A DNA stretch of 64,000 nt from Succiniclasticum ruminis DSM 9236. GTDB lineage: Bacteria; Bacillota; Negativicutes; Acidaminococcales; Acidaminococcaceae. Location of the stretch: NCBI RefSeq assembly GCF_900112895.1, contig NZ_FONL01000007.1:52634-116633 (forward strand), in the 5' to 3' direction. Positions 37,901 through 47,365 of this stretch are shown piece by piece; position 1 is the stretch's first letter; each line of letters starts with the position of its first letter. The translations under genes and the position numbers were made by a program. The notes below the pieces were generated by a model that was not told the DNA's origin, did no database searches, and saw only the letters and a program-made list of their open reading frames with translations.

Positions 37901-38371
37901 TTAATTTTCTGCCAGCACTTTCACCACTATTTTCTGCACGTTGCAACCCCCGTGTACTGCATGGCATCCGGGACGGTGCAGCTCCCAGGGAAAGAAGATG
38001 GCAAAGACGCCGTCGCCCAGAGTGACGCTGTCCCTTTCTCCCGCATCCGCGTAAAAGAGAAGATCGCGTTCTGCAGCGTAATCCTCTATGACTTTGTGTG
38101 TATCTGCTTTGGCAGTGTAATATATTTTTTCCGTACCTTCCCCCAGATACTGTACATCAATGTAAGCAACGTGGCTTTCCGGTTTTTTGCTGTCTTTTGC
38201 CTCTGTGGTATAACGGTTTATTTGGACAAAAACCTTATCCCCATCCAGATCATATTTCCCGTTTTCAACATTTGTAAAGTCTGTTTCCACAATATACCGC
38301 AGCGCCTTTCCCAACCGTTCGGATACATAAGGCAAAAGTTTCGCAATGTCCTTTTTGTTACCAGCAATCAT
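37901..38371 (-). CDS. YhcH/YjgK/YiaL (DUF386) family protein
   Basis: The 156-residue cupin-type protein shows the family marks NRYTTEAKDSKKPESHVAYIDVQYLGEGTEKIYY, FFPWELHRPGCH and KIVVKVLAEN. Relatives include EbgC and YhcH, which bind sugars and are linked to sialic acid or beta-galactoside use; the His residues in ESH, ELH and CHAVHGG probably bind metal. The start follows AGGAGG. There are no sugar genes nearby, so the substrate is open. Confidence 0.88.
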   Translation of the reverse strand: MIAGNKKDIAKLLPYVSERLGKALRYIVETDFTNVENGKYDLDGDKVFVQINRYTTEAKDSKKPESHVAYIDVQYLGEGTEKIYYTAKADTHKVIEDYAAERDLLFYADAGERDSVTLGDGVFAIFFPWELHRPGCHAVHGGCNVQKIVVKVLAEN

Positions 38372-38486
38372 GGTGATTCCTCCTGTCTTTGTTTTTTCTA
38401 TTTTACCACAAAATTTTTCTGTACAAAAGCTATCTATATAGGATAGAATAAGCATATATTTTTTAGAGCAACTACAGGAGACGCAA

Positions 38487-40043
38487 ATGAGCTTTTTAAC
38501 CGTTAGTCACGTAAGCCATTCTTTCGGCGGGAGGCAGATTCTGGAAGATGTTTCCTTCAAACTGGAAAAAGGGGAACACATCGGCCTGGTAGGCGCCAAT
38601 GGGGAAGGCAAATCTACTTTCTTTAATCTGATCACCAACAACCTGCTTCCTGACGACGGCCAGATCACCTGGCCCGGCAAGATCAAGGTAGGCTATCTGG
38701 ATCAGATGAGCAGCCTGGAAAACGGCAAGACCATCCGGGACGTGCTCCGCACGGCTTTCAACGAAGATTTTGCCGCCGAGCAGGAAATGTTGGAGCTGTA
38801 CGACAAAATGGCAGAGGCAGATGAAGATACCATGAACAAAATGCTGGTCCGGGTAGGTGAGATTCAGAGCCGCCTGGAGCACAGCGGTTTTTACTCCCTG
38901 GACAGCCAGATCGAAGACTTTGCCAACGGTCTGGGCCTGGGAGATATCGGTCTGGACAGGGATGTAGCGGATCTTTCCGGCGGACAGCGCAACAAGGTAC
39001 TGCTGGCCAAGCTGCTGTTGCAGGATTCAGATATTCTGCTGCTGGACGAACCCACCAATTATCTGGATGTGGAGCACATCCGCTGGCTGACCCGCTTCCT
39101 GCAGAATTACGAAAACGCTTTCATCCTCATCTCCCATGACGTAACCTTTTTAAATGATGTAGCCAACGTAATTTATCATCTGGAAGGTTGTCAGCTGACC
39201 CGTTACACCGGTAACTACGACAAATTCCAGGAACTGTACCAGATCCACAAGGCCCAGCTTGAGGCCGCCTACGTGCGGCAGCAGCAGGAAGTGGCGAAAC
39301 TGGAAGATTTCATTGCCCGGAACAAGGCAAGAGTAGCTACCACCGGCATGGCCCGCAGCCGCCAGCGCCAGCTGGACAAGATGGAGATGATTGAGAAGCC
39401 CACAGAACGGCCTAAGCCTCACTTCCGTTTCCAGTCTGGCCGGACTCCCGGGCGCTTTCTGGCAGAAGCGGAAAATCTGGTGCTGGGTTACGACAGCGCC
39501 CTGACCCGTCCGGTTTCCTTTAAGCTGGAACGCAACAAAAAAGTCGCGGTGCGGGGCGTCAACGGATTGGGCAAGACCACTCTGCTGAAAACCATCCTGG
39601 GCATGATTCCTCCCTATGCCGGAACGATACGCCAGGGAGATTTTCTGCAGCCCGGTTACTTTGAGCAGGAAGAACGTGTCAAAAACGAAAAGACCGCTTT
39701 GGAAGACGTGTGGGATGCCTATCCCGGCCTGACCAATGCGGAAGTCCGCGCCGCTCTGGCAGGCTGTGGCCTGACCAACGAACACATCACCACCAAGGTC
39801 TTCGTGCTCAGCGGCGGTGAAGCAGCCAAAGTGCGGCTCTGCAAACTGATGTTACAGGAAGTCAACTGGCTGGTGCTGGACGAACCCACCAATCATCTGG
39901 ATGTAGAAGCCAAAGAGGAACTGAAAAAAGCTATTATCGAATTCAAAGGTTCCGTACTGCTTGTTTCCCACGAACCGGAATTCTATGAAGACTGGGTCGA
40001 CGAGGTCTGGAACATAGAAGACTGGACAACAAAGATTATATAA
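38487..40043 (+). CDS. ABC-F family ATPase (YbiT/YkpA-like)
   Basis: The 518-residue soluble protein has two ABC domains and no membrane segments. Domain 1: GANGEGKST, DLSGGQRNKVLLAKLLL and ILLLDEPTNYLD. Domain 2: GVNGLGKTT, VLSGGEAAKVRLCKLML and WLVLDEPTNHLD. The helical linker between them (about 250-320, Arg/Lys-rich) is the arm that reaches the ribosomal P-site in this family. Housekeeping type; it resembles YbiT more than the antibiotic-resistance branches. Divergent from the YhcH gene. Confidence 0.92.
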   Translation: MSFLTVSHVSHSFGGRQILEDVSFKLEKGEHIGLVGANGEGKSTFFNLITNNLLPDDGQITWPGKIKVGYLDQMSSLENGKTIRDVLRTAFNEDFAAEQEMLELYDKMAEADEDTMNKMLVRVGEIQSRLEHSGFYSLDSQIEDFANGLGLGDIGLDRDVADLSGGQRNKVLLAKLLLQDSDILLLDEPTNYLDVEHIRWLTRFLQNYENAFILISHDVTFLNDVANVIYHLEGCQLTRYTGNYDKFQELYQIHKAQLEAAYVRQQQEVAKLEDFIARNKARVATTGMARSRQRQLDKMEMIEKPTERPKPHFRFQSGRTPGRFLAEAENLVLGYDSALTRPVSFKLERNKKVAVRGVNGLGKTTLLKTILGMIPPYAGTIRQGDFLQPGYFEQEERVKNEKTALEDVWDAYPGLTNAEVRAALAGCGLTNEHITTKVFVLSGGEAAKVRLCKLMLQEVNWLVLDEPTNHLDVEAKEELKKAIIEFKGSVLLVSHEPEFYEDWVDEVWNIEDWTTKII

Positions 40044-40069
40044 TGATATTATTTGTATTCCTAAAAGAA

Positions 40070-40092
40070 AAAAGCGCCGAAACGGCGCTTTT
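40070..40092. terminator. Bidirectional terminator
   Basis: AAAAGCGCCG-AAA-CGGCGCTTTT with A-rich left and T-rich right flanks lies between the converging ABC-F and desulfoferrodoxin genes. Confidence 0.9.
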
Positions 40093-40104
40093 TATTTTAT
40101 TTTC

Positions 40105-40485
40105 TTACAGTTCCGTCACCCACAGACCGTGAAGATTGCAGTACGCAAACACGGCCACCGGTTTGTCCCCGTCTACAAGGGCAAACTGTGCTTCGGGTTT
40201 GTCATCAATAGTGAGAGCCCGGCGCTGCCCGCCCTTCTGGGTCTGCAGATATATCCAGCTGATATGATGGGCCGCCGTCATGGGATGCTCCGCGCTGCCG
40301 ATCTTAACCGAAACAATCGATTCCGCTACGCTTACTACCGGCACATGTTTTTCCCGGGATGCGTCTACACTGTTGGCGCGCATCATTTCCAAAGGCTCGC
40401 CGTCGCAGGTTACCCCTGCCAGGGATCCTTCCACAAGTCCTACGATCACACCACACTTGCGGCAACTGTAAAATCTCGAATCCAT
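40105..40485 (-). CDS. Desulfoferrodoxin-type superoxide reductase with altered N-terminal iron site
   Basis: The 126-residue protein removes superoxide by reducing it to peroxide. The catalytic iron ligands are present: His47 (EKHVPV), His67 (AEHPMT), His73 (AAHH), Cys116 and His119 (YCNLHG). The N-terminal desulforedoxin-like lobe normally has four cysteines (CxxC and CC); here Cys8, Cys11 and Cys27 remain, but the fourth is Asp28 (TCDG). The rubredoxin-like iron may thus be lost or changed. Monocistronic. Confidence 0.9.
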   Translation of the reverse strand: MDSRFYSCRKCGVIVGLVEGSLAGVTCDGEPLEMMRANSVDASREKHVPVVSVAESIVSVKIGSAEHPMTAAHHISWIYLQTQKGGQRRALTIDDKPEAQFALVDGDKPVAVFAYCNLHGLWVTEL

Positions 40486-40647
40486 AGCAATCCCTCCTCA
40501 ACAAAAATTGTTAACATATCAAGAACTATTCTTATTTAATGATTAAAAGTATTATACACCATAGTCCGTATATATGTCTAATAAATTTGTGGAGACGTTG
40601 CTTCCAAACCTTTTCTCCCCGTCTCTGATCAAATGCAGACAGTATTA

Positions 40648-42093
40648 TTATTCCGCTTCGTTCCTTAGCCAGGGCATCTGCCGCAGCAACTCCGTCTTCT
40701 GTACGCCGATCACTTCCATGGCCGCCAGGATATTGCCCGCCAGGGGTGAAGTCCTTCTTGATGCAGTATCGGCAAGCAATACATTGCCATTTTTATCCGA
40801 TACGGTCTGCTCCACCGTCAGAAACCAGTTATTATTATTCTGATTGGTCACAGCATCAAATTTTACCTGCAGCAGATAGTCTGCTGCCTGCGTATGCATG
40901 GCCTCATACGGATCCTGCGGAGATCTCACCACAACATAATTGGGGAACAGGGCTTTATACTCATTCAGGATAAACCGTTCCAGCAGTTCCATGGCAGTTT
41001 TTACATCCTTATGGCTGCCCTTTTTTCCCGGTTTGTCGCCTTCCACAAACAGCAACACCGTGGGCTTGTCCGCTGCATTGCGCTCCATATCCGGTTCTTT
41101 CTGTATGATTCCCTGTTTTACCGATGCGTCAAAAACAGTGTAATAATTTTTCAGGCCTGCATCCAGATAAAGATGCAGGAAATGGTTCATATTGTTGAAA
41201 GTTCTGGGAATCCGGAAACGGACCTCCTTCCCAAACTGCTTATAGTTACGCAGCACTGCCTGCAGCGTAAGAGGCACGGGATCCTCCGAATTTGTAACAC
41301 GGGTCAGGTCAAGACGTACCCCATACATTTGGGCAAATGGTGTGTTGCCTACCGCCGGTGCACCGAAGGTAATGACCTGCAGTCTGTTCGGATCGAAACC
41401 GAAATCAATGAGCCGCTGCCCTACAAGGGTGGCTACCGCACCGCCCAGGCTGTGCCCGGTCAGCAGCAGACGCGCATCCTTTTCTTTACGGTACCGTTCC
41501 AGAAACTCATAGGAATCGGAAGTCAGCAGCATACGCAAAGTCAGGTCTGAATAGCTGTTAAACCCTTTGTGCACTCTGGGGGGCCTGGCAAAACCGGCAC
41601 TTTTCGCTGCAGCCCGGATCGCATCCCGTTCCTCGCTTCCGCCAACCCGGGAACCTGATATCTTTTCCGACTCCTCCAGCGTTTTACCGCCATAGACCAC
41701 CTGCCCTGTTACGAAATCGGCAGCCCAGTCTTTTTTATCCGCGCTGCCCCGGAAGGATATCACATACAACGGTTTTCCGTCAGCCATGATACCCTTGCCT
41801 GTAATAAAATGTACCGTTGTCTTGCCGTCCGTAATCCGGTTAGGTTCAAACTCCCAGCCGTGGCTTTTCAGATACACGGCCTCGATCCCGTCATCCGGCG
41901 CATAAGCTGCCGAAGAAGCAATCAGAGAAAAAAGAGTCCAGTAGGCTCTGTTATATTCTGTTTTCTGCTGCAGTACCGATTTCCTGTCTTCCGGTGAATA
42001 CCCGAGGCTGCCCCGCGGTATTTCCGCCGACACGGAGAGGCCGGCAGAGAACGCCGTCAGAAAGACCATCACTGTCAGGATAATTATTTTCAT
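40648..42093 (-). CDS. Secreted class 3 lipase-like alpha/beta hydrolase
   Basis: The 481-residue protein has a signal peptide (VFLTAFSAGLSVSAE) and a lipase class 3 domain (about 60-325) with the oxyanion strand VISFRGSADKKDW, nucleophile elbow TGHSLGG (Ser215), FGAPAVGN and a histidine in the NHFLHLYLD region. The last ~140 residues form an extra domain with strands (TVLLFVEGDKP, YLLQVKFDAVTNQNNNNWFLTVEQTVSD) that I cannot name. It is probably exported; the substrate is unknown. The start follows AGAGGGG. Confidence 0.85.
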   Translation of the reverse strand: MKIIILTVMVFLTAFSAGLSVSAEIPRGSLGYSPEDRKSVLQQKTEYNRAYWTLFSLIASSAAYAPDDGIEAVYLKSHGWEFEPNRITDGKTTVHFITGKGIMADGKPLYVISFRGSADKKDWAADFVTGQVVYGGKTLEESEKISGSRVGGSEERDAIRAAAKSAGFARPPRVHKGFNSYSDLTLRMLLTSDSYEFLERYRKEKDARLLLTGHSLGGAVATLVGQRLIDFGFDPNRLQVITFGAPAVGNTPFAQMYGVRLDLTRVTNSEDPVPLTLQAVLRNYKQFGKEVRFRIPRTFNNMNHFLHLYLDAGLKNYYTVFDASVKQGIIQKEPDMERNAADKPTVLLFVEGDKPGKKGSHKDVKTAMELLERFILNEYKALFPNYVVVRSPQDPYEAMHTQAADYLLQVKFDAVTNQNNNNWFLTVEQTVSDKNGNVLLADTASRRTSPLAGNILAAMEVIGVQKTELLRQMPWLRNEAE

Positions 42094-42243
42094 ACAATCC
42101 CCTCTTAACAAACTTCAAATAAGACTGCCGTTTCCCTGTTGCTGTAAAACAGACGCGAAAGCGGTACGCCGGGTCTGCTCACAAGGTTGCCGGCAGGAAC
42201 CGGCTGATATCCCCTATAATACCTATGGCAATTAATTAACAAA

Positions 42244-42274
42244 AAAGGACACTCCCTTTTCAGGAATGCCCTTT
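42244..42274 (-). terminator. Cold-shock gene terminator
   Basis: On the minus strand a 12-bp stem (AAAGGGCATTCC with two G-U pairs) is followed by TTTTTTG, about 45 bases after the cold-shock gene. Confidence 0.8.
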
Positions 42275-42318
42275 GGTTCAAGCGCATGGATCTGTAGAAC
42301 AGATTTTGGAAAAACAGA

Positions 42319-42519
42319 TTATTTTACAGGACGAACGTTAGCTGCCTGTTCGCCGCGGCTGCCTTCAACCACATCGAACTCAACAGTCTGGCCGTCTTCC
42401 AGAGTTTTGTAGCCTTCAACCTGAATGGCAGAGAAATGTACGAATACATCGCCGCCGTCTTCACGTTCAATAAAACCATAACCTTTTTCTGCATTAAACC
42501 ATTTAACTTTGCCTGTCAT
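42319..42519 (-). CDS. Cold-shock protein (CspA/CspB family)
   Basis: The 66-residue single cold-shock domain has both RNA-binding motifs: [13 protein letters not shown] (RNP1) and DVFVHFSAI (RNP2). It acts as an RNA chaperone. The start follows AGGAGG, and the gene has its own terminator. The length and sequence are standard. Confidence 0.96.
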   Translation of the reverse strand: MTGKVKWFNAEKGYGFIEREDGGDVFVHFSAIQVEGYKTLEDGQTVEFDVVEGSRGEQAANVRPVK

Positions 42520-42641
42520 CTTGCGGGCCTCCTAAAATAATACTTTGTCGGCAATATAGCACTTTCACCAACGTTCATATTATATGACAAAGCTGACAAA
42601 TATGCAAGCAAATATTTGCAGAAAATTATAGTTTTTTAATA

Positions 42642-43112
42642 TTATTCTGTCAATACTTCCACCTTTTCCATTACGACCGGATCCAGAGGCCTGTCCTGAA
42701 AGTTAGTAGCTACAGAACCGATTTCCCGCACCACATCCATGCCTTTCACAATCTTGCCGAAAATAGCATGATGCCCGTTGAGCCAGGGAGTCGGAGCCAG
42801 CGTAATGAAAAACTGGCTTCCGCCGGTATTGGGTCCTGCATTCGCCATAGAAAGGATGCCTTCACTGTCGTGTGCCAACCCTTCGCCGAATTCGTCTTTA
42901 ATCCGGTATCCGGGACCGCCGCGGCCGGTACCGGTAGGGTCGCCGCCCTGAATCATAAAACCGTCGATGACCCGATGGAAGATAATGCCGTCATAAAAAC
43001 CTTTTTCTGTTAGTTCAATAAAATTTTTAGTGGTCTGGGGCGCTTTTTCCTCAAACATCTGAGCCACAAACACGCCTTTGTTGGTGGTAAACTGGATTTT
43101 TCTTTCTGCCAT
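42642..43112 (-). CDS. Cyclophilin-type peptidyl-prolyl isomerase
   Basis: The 156-residue cytoplasmic enzyme speeds proline isomerisation. The catalytic motif FHRVIDGFMIQGGDPTGTG, then GILSMANAGPNTGGSQFFI and WLNGHHAIFGKIVKGMDVV are all present. There is no signal peptide. It begins 19 bases after the upstream membrane-protein gene, behind AAGGAG, so the two are probably cotranscribed. Confidence 0.96.
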   Translation of the reverse strand: MAERKIQFTTNKGVFVAQMFEEKAPQTTKNFIELTEKGFYDGIIFHRVIDGFMIQGGDPTGTGRGGPGYRIKDEFGEGLAHDSEGILSMANAGPNTGGSQFFITLAPTPWLNGHHAIFGKIVKGMDVVREIGSVATNFQDRPLDPVVMEKVEVLTE

Positions 43113-43131
43113 GTGAATATCTCCTTGTGTT

Positions 43132-44031
43132 TTATTGCTTTCCTTCTTCTTCCTGCTTTTTCTTCAGCAGGTACAACAACAAATAAAGTCCCGTGCCTAT
43201 AGCTGTTCCGATGCAGGGCAGGAAAATAATTCCGGCCGCGTTGCCACCAAAATAAATCAGAAGTCCTGTAGCCAACAGGAACACAGCCTGGGCACATTGG
43301 AGCCGGGTTTTAACCAGGTAGCGGTTATGCCGGTCATCCCGGGCCTTACTGAATCCGGCCGCAGTAAGCTGGGGCAGGAACAGGATGAAGGCAACGCCCA
43401 TCAAATACAAATAGGTGGCTGACAACACCGGGATTTCCGGGTTGCGGCCTGTAATCGCGCAAATGGCAAAGGCGATACCGGCCAGGTACAGACTGCGGAA
43501 ATAGCCTTCTTTAATCTGGCTTTCCAGAACATAACATATACCCGTAATGACCGGGAACAACCAGTAACCGATATGTGCCATCCAGAACGCTGCGCCTATA
43601 ATGATGGCGTTATCCCCGATGCGATGCCGTGAACCGGAGGTACGGTTAAACATACGGCAGATGAACAGCATCCACAACAGAGCCACAACGCCATTGATGT
43701 CCACGCCAAAATACGCTTCCAGCCCCAGAGTAATCAAGGCCCCCAGCAGGGCACCAAACTCCCGTCCCGGTTCCGGGTCAGCTTCCCTGCCGATAAGGTA
43801 GGCAAAGAAAAAGCCTGCAGCATAGCTGACACCGTCCAGCAGGACGCTGCCTGTCCCACTCCCTGTAACCTGGCGGAAGATCAGCAGGACGATTGTGGCG
43901 ACCAGAGAGCCCATTATCGTAATCCGGTTAAACCTGTCATCAAAATCAAAAGGCCTTCCCAAACCGAAATTTTCATTGGAAGCGTCTTCCGTCCGTACCG
44001 TCTTTGCAAATTTATTTTCCCTTTTAGCCAT
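43132..44031 (-). CDS. Multi-pass membrane protein of unknown family
   Basis: The 299-residue protein has a polar start (~40 residues) and about eight to nine hydrophobic helices, including GVSYAAGFFFAYLIGREADPEPGREFGALLG positions and a C-terminal QEEEGKQ tail. I do not recognise the family. The conserved-looking charged residues between helices are few. It is upstream of the cyclophilin gene by 19 bases. The nearest purine-rich site is rather far from the start codon. Confidence 0.6.
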   Translation of the reverse strand: MAKRENKFAKTVRTEDASNENFGLGRPFDFDDRFNRITIMGSLVATIVLLIFRQVTGSGTGSVLLDGVSYAAGFFFAYLIGREADPEPGREFGALLGALITLGLEAYFGVDINGVVALLWMLFICRMFNRTSGSRHRIGDNAIIIGAAFWMAHIGYWLFPVITGICYVLESQIKEGYFRSLYLAGIAFAICAITGRNPEIPVLSATYLYLMGVAFILFLPQLTAAGFSKARDDRHNRYLVKTRLQCAQAVFLLATGLLIYFGGNAAGIIFLPCIGTAIGTGLYLLLYLLKKKQEEEGKQ

Positions 44032-44153
44032 AATAACTTAACAACAATCTCCTTAAACTCTGCAAAATGCAACCGGGGGCCCTGCAGAGGCAGCATTACC
44101 CGTGCTTTTATTCGCTCAGGCAATCTCATCCCCATTCCGGACCACGGGGCAGA

Positions 44154-44708
44154 TCAGTCCATAATCTTTTCGCCGTGATAGGACTCCCCGTCCGCATCCG
44201 GCAGGATGCCGTAACCTTCCGTCCACAGGGTTTTATACTTGATAGCCTGGCTGTGAATGGTCTTCATATTAGTTTCCGGCAGCTTCTTGATGCATTTTGC
44301 GGGGATGCCCGCCATCAGGGAATAGGGTTCAACAATAGTACCTTTGGTTACCACGGCGCCTGCCGCGATGACACTGCCGGTACCGACTACGCAACCGTCC
44401 AGTACCACCGACCCCATACCGATGAGCACATGGTCTTCAATGGTGCAGGCGTGCAGAGTAGCACAATGGCCAACCGTCACATAATCCCCGACGATGCAGG
44501 CATAGCGGTCTGCCACATGGAGGCAGCTGTTATCCTGGATGTTGGAATAACGGCCGATTTCAATGCGGTTTACGTCACCGCGCACCGTGCAGTTGGGCCA
44601 TACGCTGGCAAACTCTTTCATCTTGACCATGCCGATGACATCCGCGCTTTCAAACACATGGGCCTTCGGATCTACATCCGGGCTGATTCCTTTAAATTTT
44701 CTTAACAT
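44154..44708 (-). CDS. Gamma-class carbonic anhydrase-like hexapeptide protein
   Basis: The 184-residue protein is a left-handed beta-helix with hexapeptide turns (IGRYSNIQDNSCLHV, VTVGHCATLHACTIEDHVLIGMGSVVLDG). The three zinc histidines of the gamma class are visible at His64, His81 and His86. It probably works as a trimer, and may be a carbonic anhydrase or a structural relative such as YrdA/PaaY. The start follows AGGAGG. Confidence 0.9.
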   Translation of the reverse strand: MLRKFKGISPDVDPKAHVFESADVIGMVKMKEFASVWPNCTVRGDVNRIEIGRYSNIQDNSCLHVADRYACIVGDYVTVGHCATLHACTIEDHVLIGMGSVVLDGCVVGTGSVIAAGAVVTKGTIVEPYSLMAGIPAKCIKKLPETNMKTIHSQAIKYKTLWTEGYGILPDADGESYHGEKIMD

Positions 44709-44759
44709 GAGAAAGACCTCCTGACTTTAATTAGCAAATTTATTTAACACACATATAAA

Positions 44760-45983
44760 TCACATGGTTTTCCGCAGCCGGGTTCTCACCGTATAGAGGG
44801 CGGCCGACAGAAGGATTACGCCCGTAGTAAACAATACGAATTTCGTTGGCATGTGATCACCCAGAAAACCGCCCAGCAAGGGGCCCACCACACCGCCGAA
44901 CTGCTGGGCCGAAGTGGTAAGGCCGAAGGCTTTGCCCCGCATTTCCGGAGGTGTCACCTCCACCAGCGTGGAATTAATGTTAGGCACCGCACCGGACAGG
45001 AACAGTCCATAGATAAACTGAATGACCGCAAACTCCCAGATGTTACCTACAAAAACCTGGCAGAGATTCACACTGCCTGCACAGAACAGGACAAGACACA
45101 GAGTTCTTACAAAGCCCTTGCGCTGCCCGCGCTTTCCCCAATAGGGAGCGGCAATTATTCCGGCAATACCGGCCAGGGAAAATATCCAGCCGCTCATGGT
45201 GACAGAAGCGTCTCCCGCGCCGCCCATCAGCTTTTCCACATAGAGAGTAATCAACGGCTGGATTGTCATGATACAGGTCTGCACAAGGAAAAACATGAAC
45301 ATGACATACAGGAGACCGCGATTTTGCAGGGCCAGCCTAAGATCCCGGACGACATGCATATCCTGATGACTTGTTTCTTTACTGATGGGGATATCCCTGA
45401 CAAAGAAGATGACCATCATTGTAACAAGAAACAGACAACCGGAACCTACGAAGAAGGACGTCCGCATACCGAACCAGACGGACAGATAGCCGCCCAGCAG
45501 CGGCCCCAGGATGTTTCCGCTGGCAAGGGCCGCCTGCATCCAGCCCATGCCCCAGCCCAGTTTTTCTCTGGGAAGAGTGGAAGACACCAAAGACATGGAT
45601 GCCGGCACAAAGCCACTGATCAGCCCGGTCAGGATACGCACAGCCAGCATCTGGGGAGCCGTCTGGACAATTGCGCCCAGCATATAGGTCACAGCCAGAC
45701 CGAATCCCGCCCGGATTGCCATTTTACGCTGGCCTACCCGGTCCGCCAAGGCACCCCAGTACGGCGCCATGAACGTCGCTCCCAGAAACGTGACCGCATA
45801 CACCAGACCGGCCCAAAGATTCAACTGGTCCGACGGTACATGCAGTTCTTTCTGTAAATAAACAGGCAAAAACGGAATACAGGCAGTAAAACTTGCACAG
45901 GCGAGAAACACACCTGCCCACAGCACGACCAGGTTCTTTTTCCAATTCACCGAGCCGCTTCCGTGCTCATCCAGCAAAAACAT
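44760..45983 (-). CDS. MFS drug/metabolite exporter (DHA1, MdtG-like)
   Basis: The 407-residue protein has twelve predicted helices in two halves, with the MFS loop APYWGALADRVGQRKMAIR between helices 2 and 3, a second copy GAAPYWGKRGQRKGFVR in the other half, and GLISGFVPASMSLVSSTLPREKLGWGMGWMQAALASGNILGPLLGG as motif C (antiporter). It resembles MdtG-type efflux proteins. Divergent from the GH18 gene. The substrate is unknown. Confidence 0.85.
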   Translation of the reverse strand: MFLLDEHGSGSVNWKKNLVVLWAGVFLACASFTACIPFLPVYLQKELHVPSDQLNLWAGLVYAVTFLGATFMAPYWGALADRVGQRKMAIRAGFGLAVTYMLGAIVQTAPQMLAVRILTGLISGFVPASMSLVSSTLPREKLGWGMGWMQAALASGNILGPLLGGYLSVWFGMRTSFFVGSGCLFLVTMMVIFFVRDIPISKETSHQDMHVVRDLRLALQNRGLLYVMFMFFLVQTCIMTIQPLITLYVEKLMGGAGDASVTMSGWIFSLAGIAGIIAAPYWGKRGQRKGFVRTLCLVLFCAGSVNLCQVFVGNIWEFAVIQFIYGLFLSGAVPNINSTLVEVTPPEMRGKAFGLTTSAQQFGGVVGPLLGGFLGDHMPTKFVLFTTGVILLSAALYTVRTRLRKTM

Positions 45984-46063
45984 TCAAATCACCGCCGTAT
46001 TCGTCTTAACATTATAACATAAGAATTTTTGAATTTAAACACCTGCACACGGAATTCGTTTTT

Positions 46064-46092
46064 TTGATATAATATATTTGATACAGTATAAT
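46064..46092 (+). promoter_or_regulatory. Promoter of the GH18 lipoprotein gene
   Basis: TTGATA and TATAAT are 17 bases apart; the transcript would start near 46099. Confidence 0.75.
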
Positions 46093-46103
46093 TGATTAGT
46101 TAA

Positions 46104-46152
46104 AAAGGAAATACTTCGCAGGGCCGTACATGGCTGCCCTTGTCTTTCCTTT
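46104..46152 (+). repeat. 5'-terminal stem-loop of the GH18 mRNA
   Basis: AAAGGAAA (46104-46111) and TTTCCTTT (46145-46152) pair, with an inner AGGGC/GCCCT stem. This places a hairpin at the very 5' end of the message, about 40 bases before the start codon. It may protect the RNA or control its translation. Confidence 0.5.
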
Positions 46153-46191
46153 ACTGCATCATTTCATATTGATAATAATGGAGAAACTGTT

Positions 46192-47310
46192 ATGAATAAA
46201 ATATTTACTCACGCTCTCATTACACTTCTGGCGCTTGGATGCCTGACTTCTTCTGGTTGCACCAAAAGCAAAGAGGAGCCAAAACCTGTGCCCAAACCCC
46301 CACTACCCTATAAGATTAACCTGGTATGGCAGCACGAACACAAACCGGAAGTGGATTTGTCTGTTTTAGACAAAGTGCCCGGCGTCAACGTGGTTTCCCC
46401 CTGCTGGTACGAAATAGAAAATGATTTCGGAAAAATCAAAGACAAAAGCGTGGAGGGCTACGTGGAACGGGCTCACGCCAAAGGCTACCAGGTGTGGCCG
46501 TTAATCACCAACGGATTCAAACCGGACCGCACCAAAAAACTGTTAGATGACGAAAACGCTAAAAAGTATGTCATCGAACAGCTGCGCCAGCAGTATCAGA
46601 AGCATAAGTTCGACGGCATCAATCTGGACTTTGAGCATATTTACGAAGCGGATAAGGACCGCATCACGGAATTTGTGAAACAGATACGCAAAGCTACCCG
46701 GCAGGACAATCTGATCCTAAGCATGGACGTGACCGTGCCCAAAGGCAGCCCCAACTGGTCTTTATGCTTTGACAGAAAAGCGCTGGCGGAGCATCTGGAT
46801 TACATGATGGTCATGGCTTATGACCAGTATTCAGGCAGCAGCCCCGAAGCAGGTCCTACCGCCGGTTACGACTGGGTGGAGCGGGGTATTAAAAACACGC
46901 TGGAGGAAGTGCCTTCCCAGAAAGTAGTGCTGGGCATGCCCCTGTACATGAGGCTGTGGCACTACGATAAAGACAAAAAACGTTTCTATGCCAAGACTCT
47001 TACCATGGAAGGAGCAGAAAAAATCATAAAAGAAAAAAACAGCGACGAGACCTTCCGCTGCCGCTGGCTGGATAAAGAAAAAGTGACCTACTATTCTTAC
47101 ATGGAAGACGACGTGCCCTACTCCTTCTGGCAGGAAAACAAGACCAGCCTGGAGCACAAGGCAGGGTTGCTAAAACAGTATGAACTGGCAGGCCTGGCTA
47201 CATGGCGCTACGGCTTCGAAAAGCCGGAAGTCTGGCCCATGCTGGAAGAGAAACTGAAAGAAGCAGAGTCGGTTAAAGAAAACGCAAACCGTCAGGAAGA
47301 GAAAAAATGA
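46192..47310 (+). CDS. Glycoside hydrolase family 18 lipoprotein
   Basis: The 372-residue protein has a signal peptide with lipobox TSSGC (Cys23) and a Pro-rich spacer. The GH18 barrel carries the catalytic DGINLDFE (Asp141-Glu148) and MMVMAYDQY and LGMPLYMR strands. This version is nearest to the YaaH/YdhD-type enzymes that act on peptidoglycan or on GlcNAc polymers, so a cell-wall role is likelier than chitin use. The start follows GGAG. The gene ends in front of a tRNA-Leu promoter. Confidence 0.9.
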   Translation: MNKIFTHALITLLALGCLTSSGCTKSKEEPKPVPKPPLPYKINLVWQHEHKPEVDLSVLDKVPGVNVVSPCWYEIENDFGKIKDKSVEGYVERAHAKGYQVWPLITNGFKPDRTKKLLDDENAKKYVIEQLRQQYQKHKFDGINLDFEHIYEADKDRITEFVKQIRKATRQDNLILSMDVTVPKGSPNWSLCFDRKALAEHLDYMMVMAYDQYSGSSPEAGPTAGYDWVERGIKNTLEEVPSQKVVLGMPLYMRLWHYDKDKKRFYAKTLTMEGAEKIIKEKNSDETFRCRWLDKEKVTYYSYMEDDVPYSFWQENKTSLEHKAGLLKQYELAGLATWRYGFEKPEVWPMLEEKLKEAESVKENANRQEEKK

Positions 47311-47339
47311 TTGACGAACCGCGTCAAGTGTGCTAATAT
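47311..47339 (+). promoter_or_regulatory. Promoter of tRNA-Leu(GAG)
   Basis: TTGACG and TAATAT are 17 bases apart, starting right after the GH18 stop codon. Confidence 0.8.
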
Positions 47340-47365
47340 GATTTTATTGCAAATCATTGTTTCAT

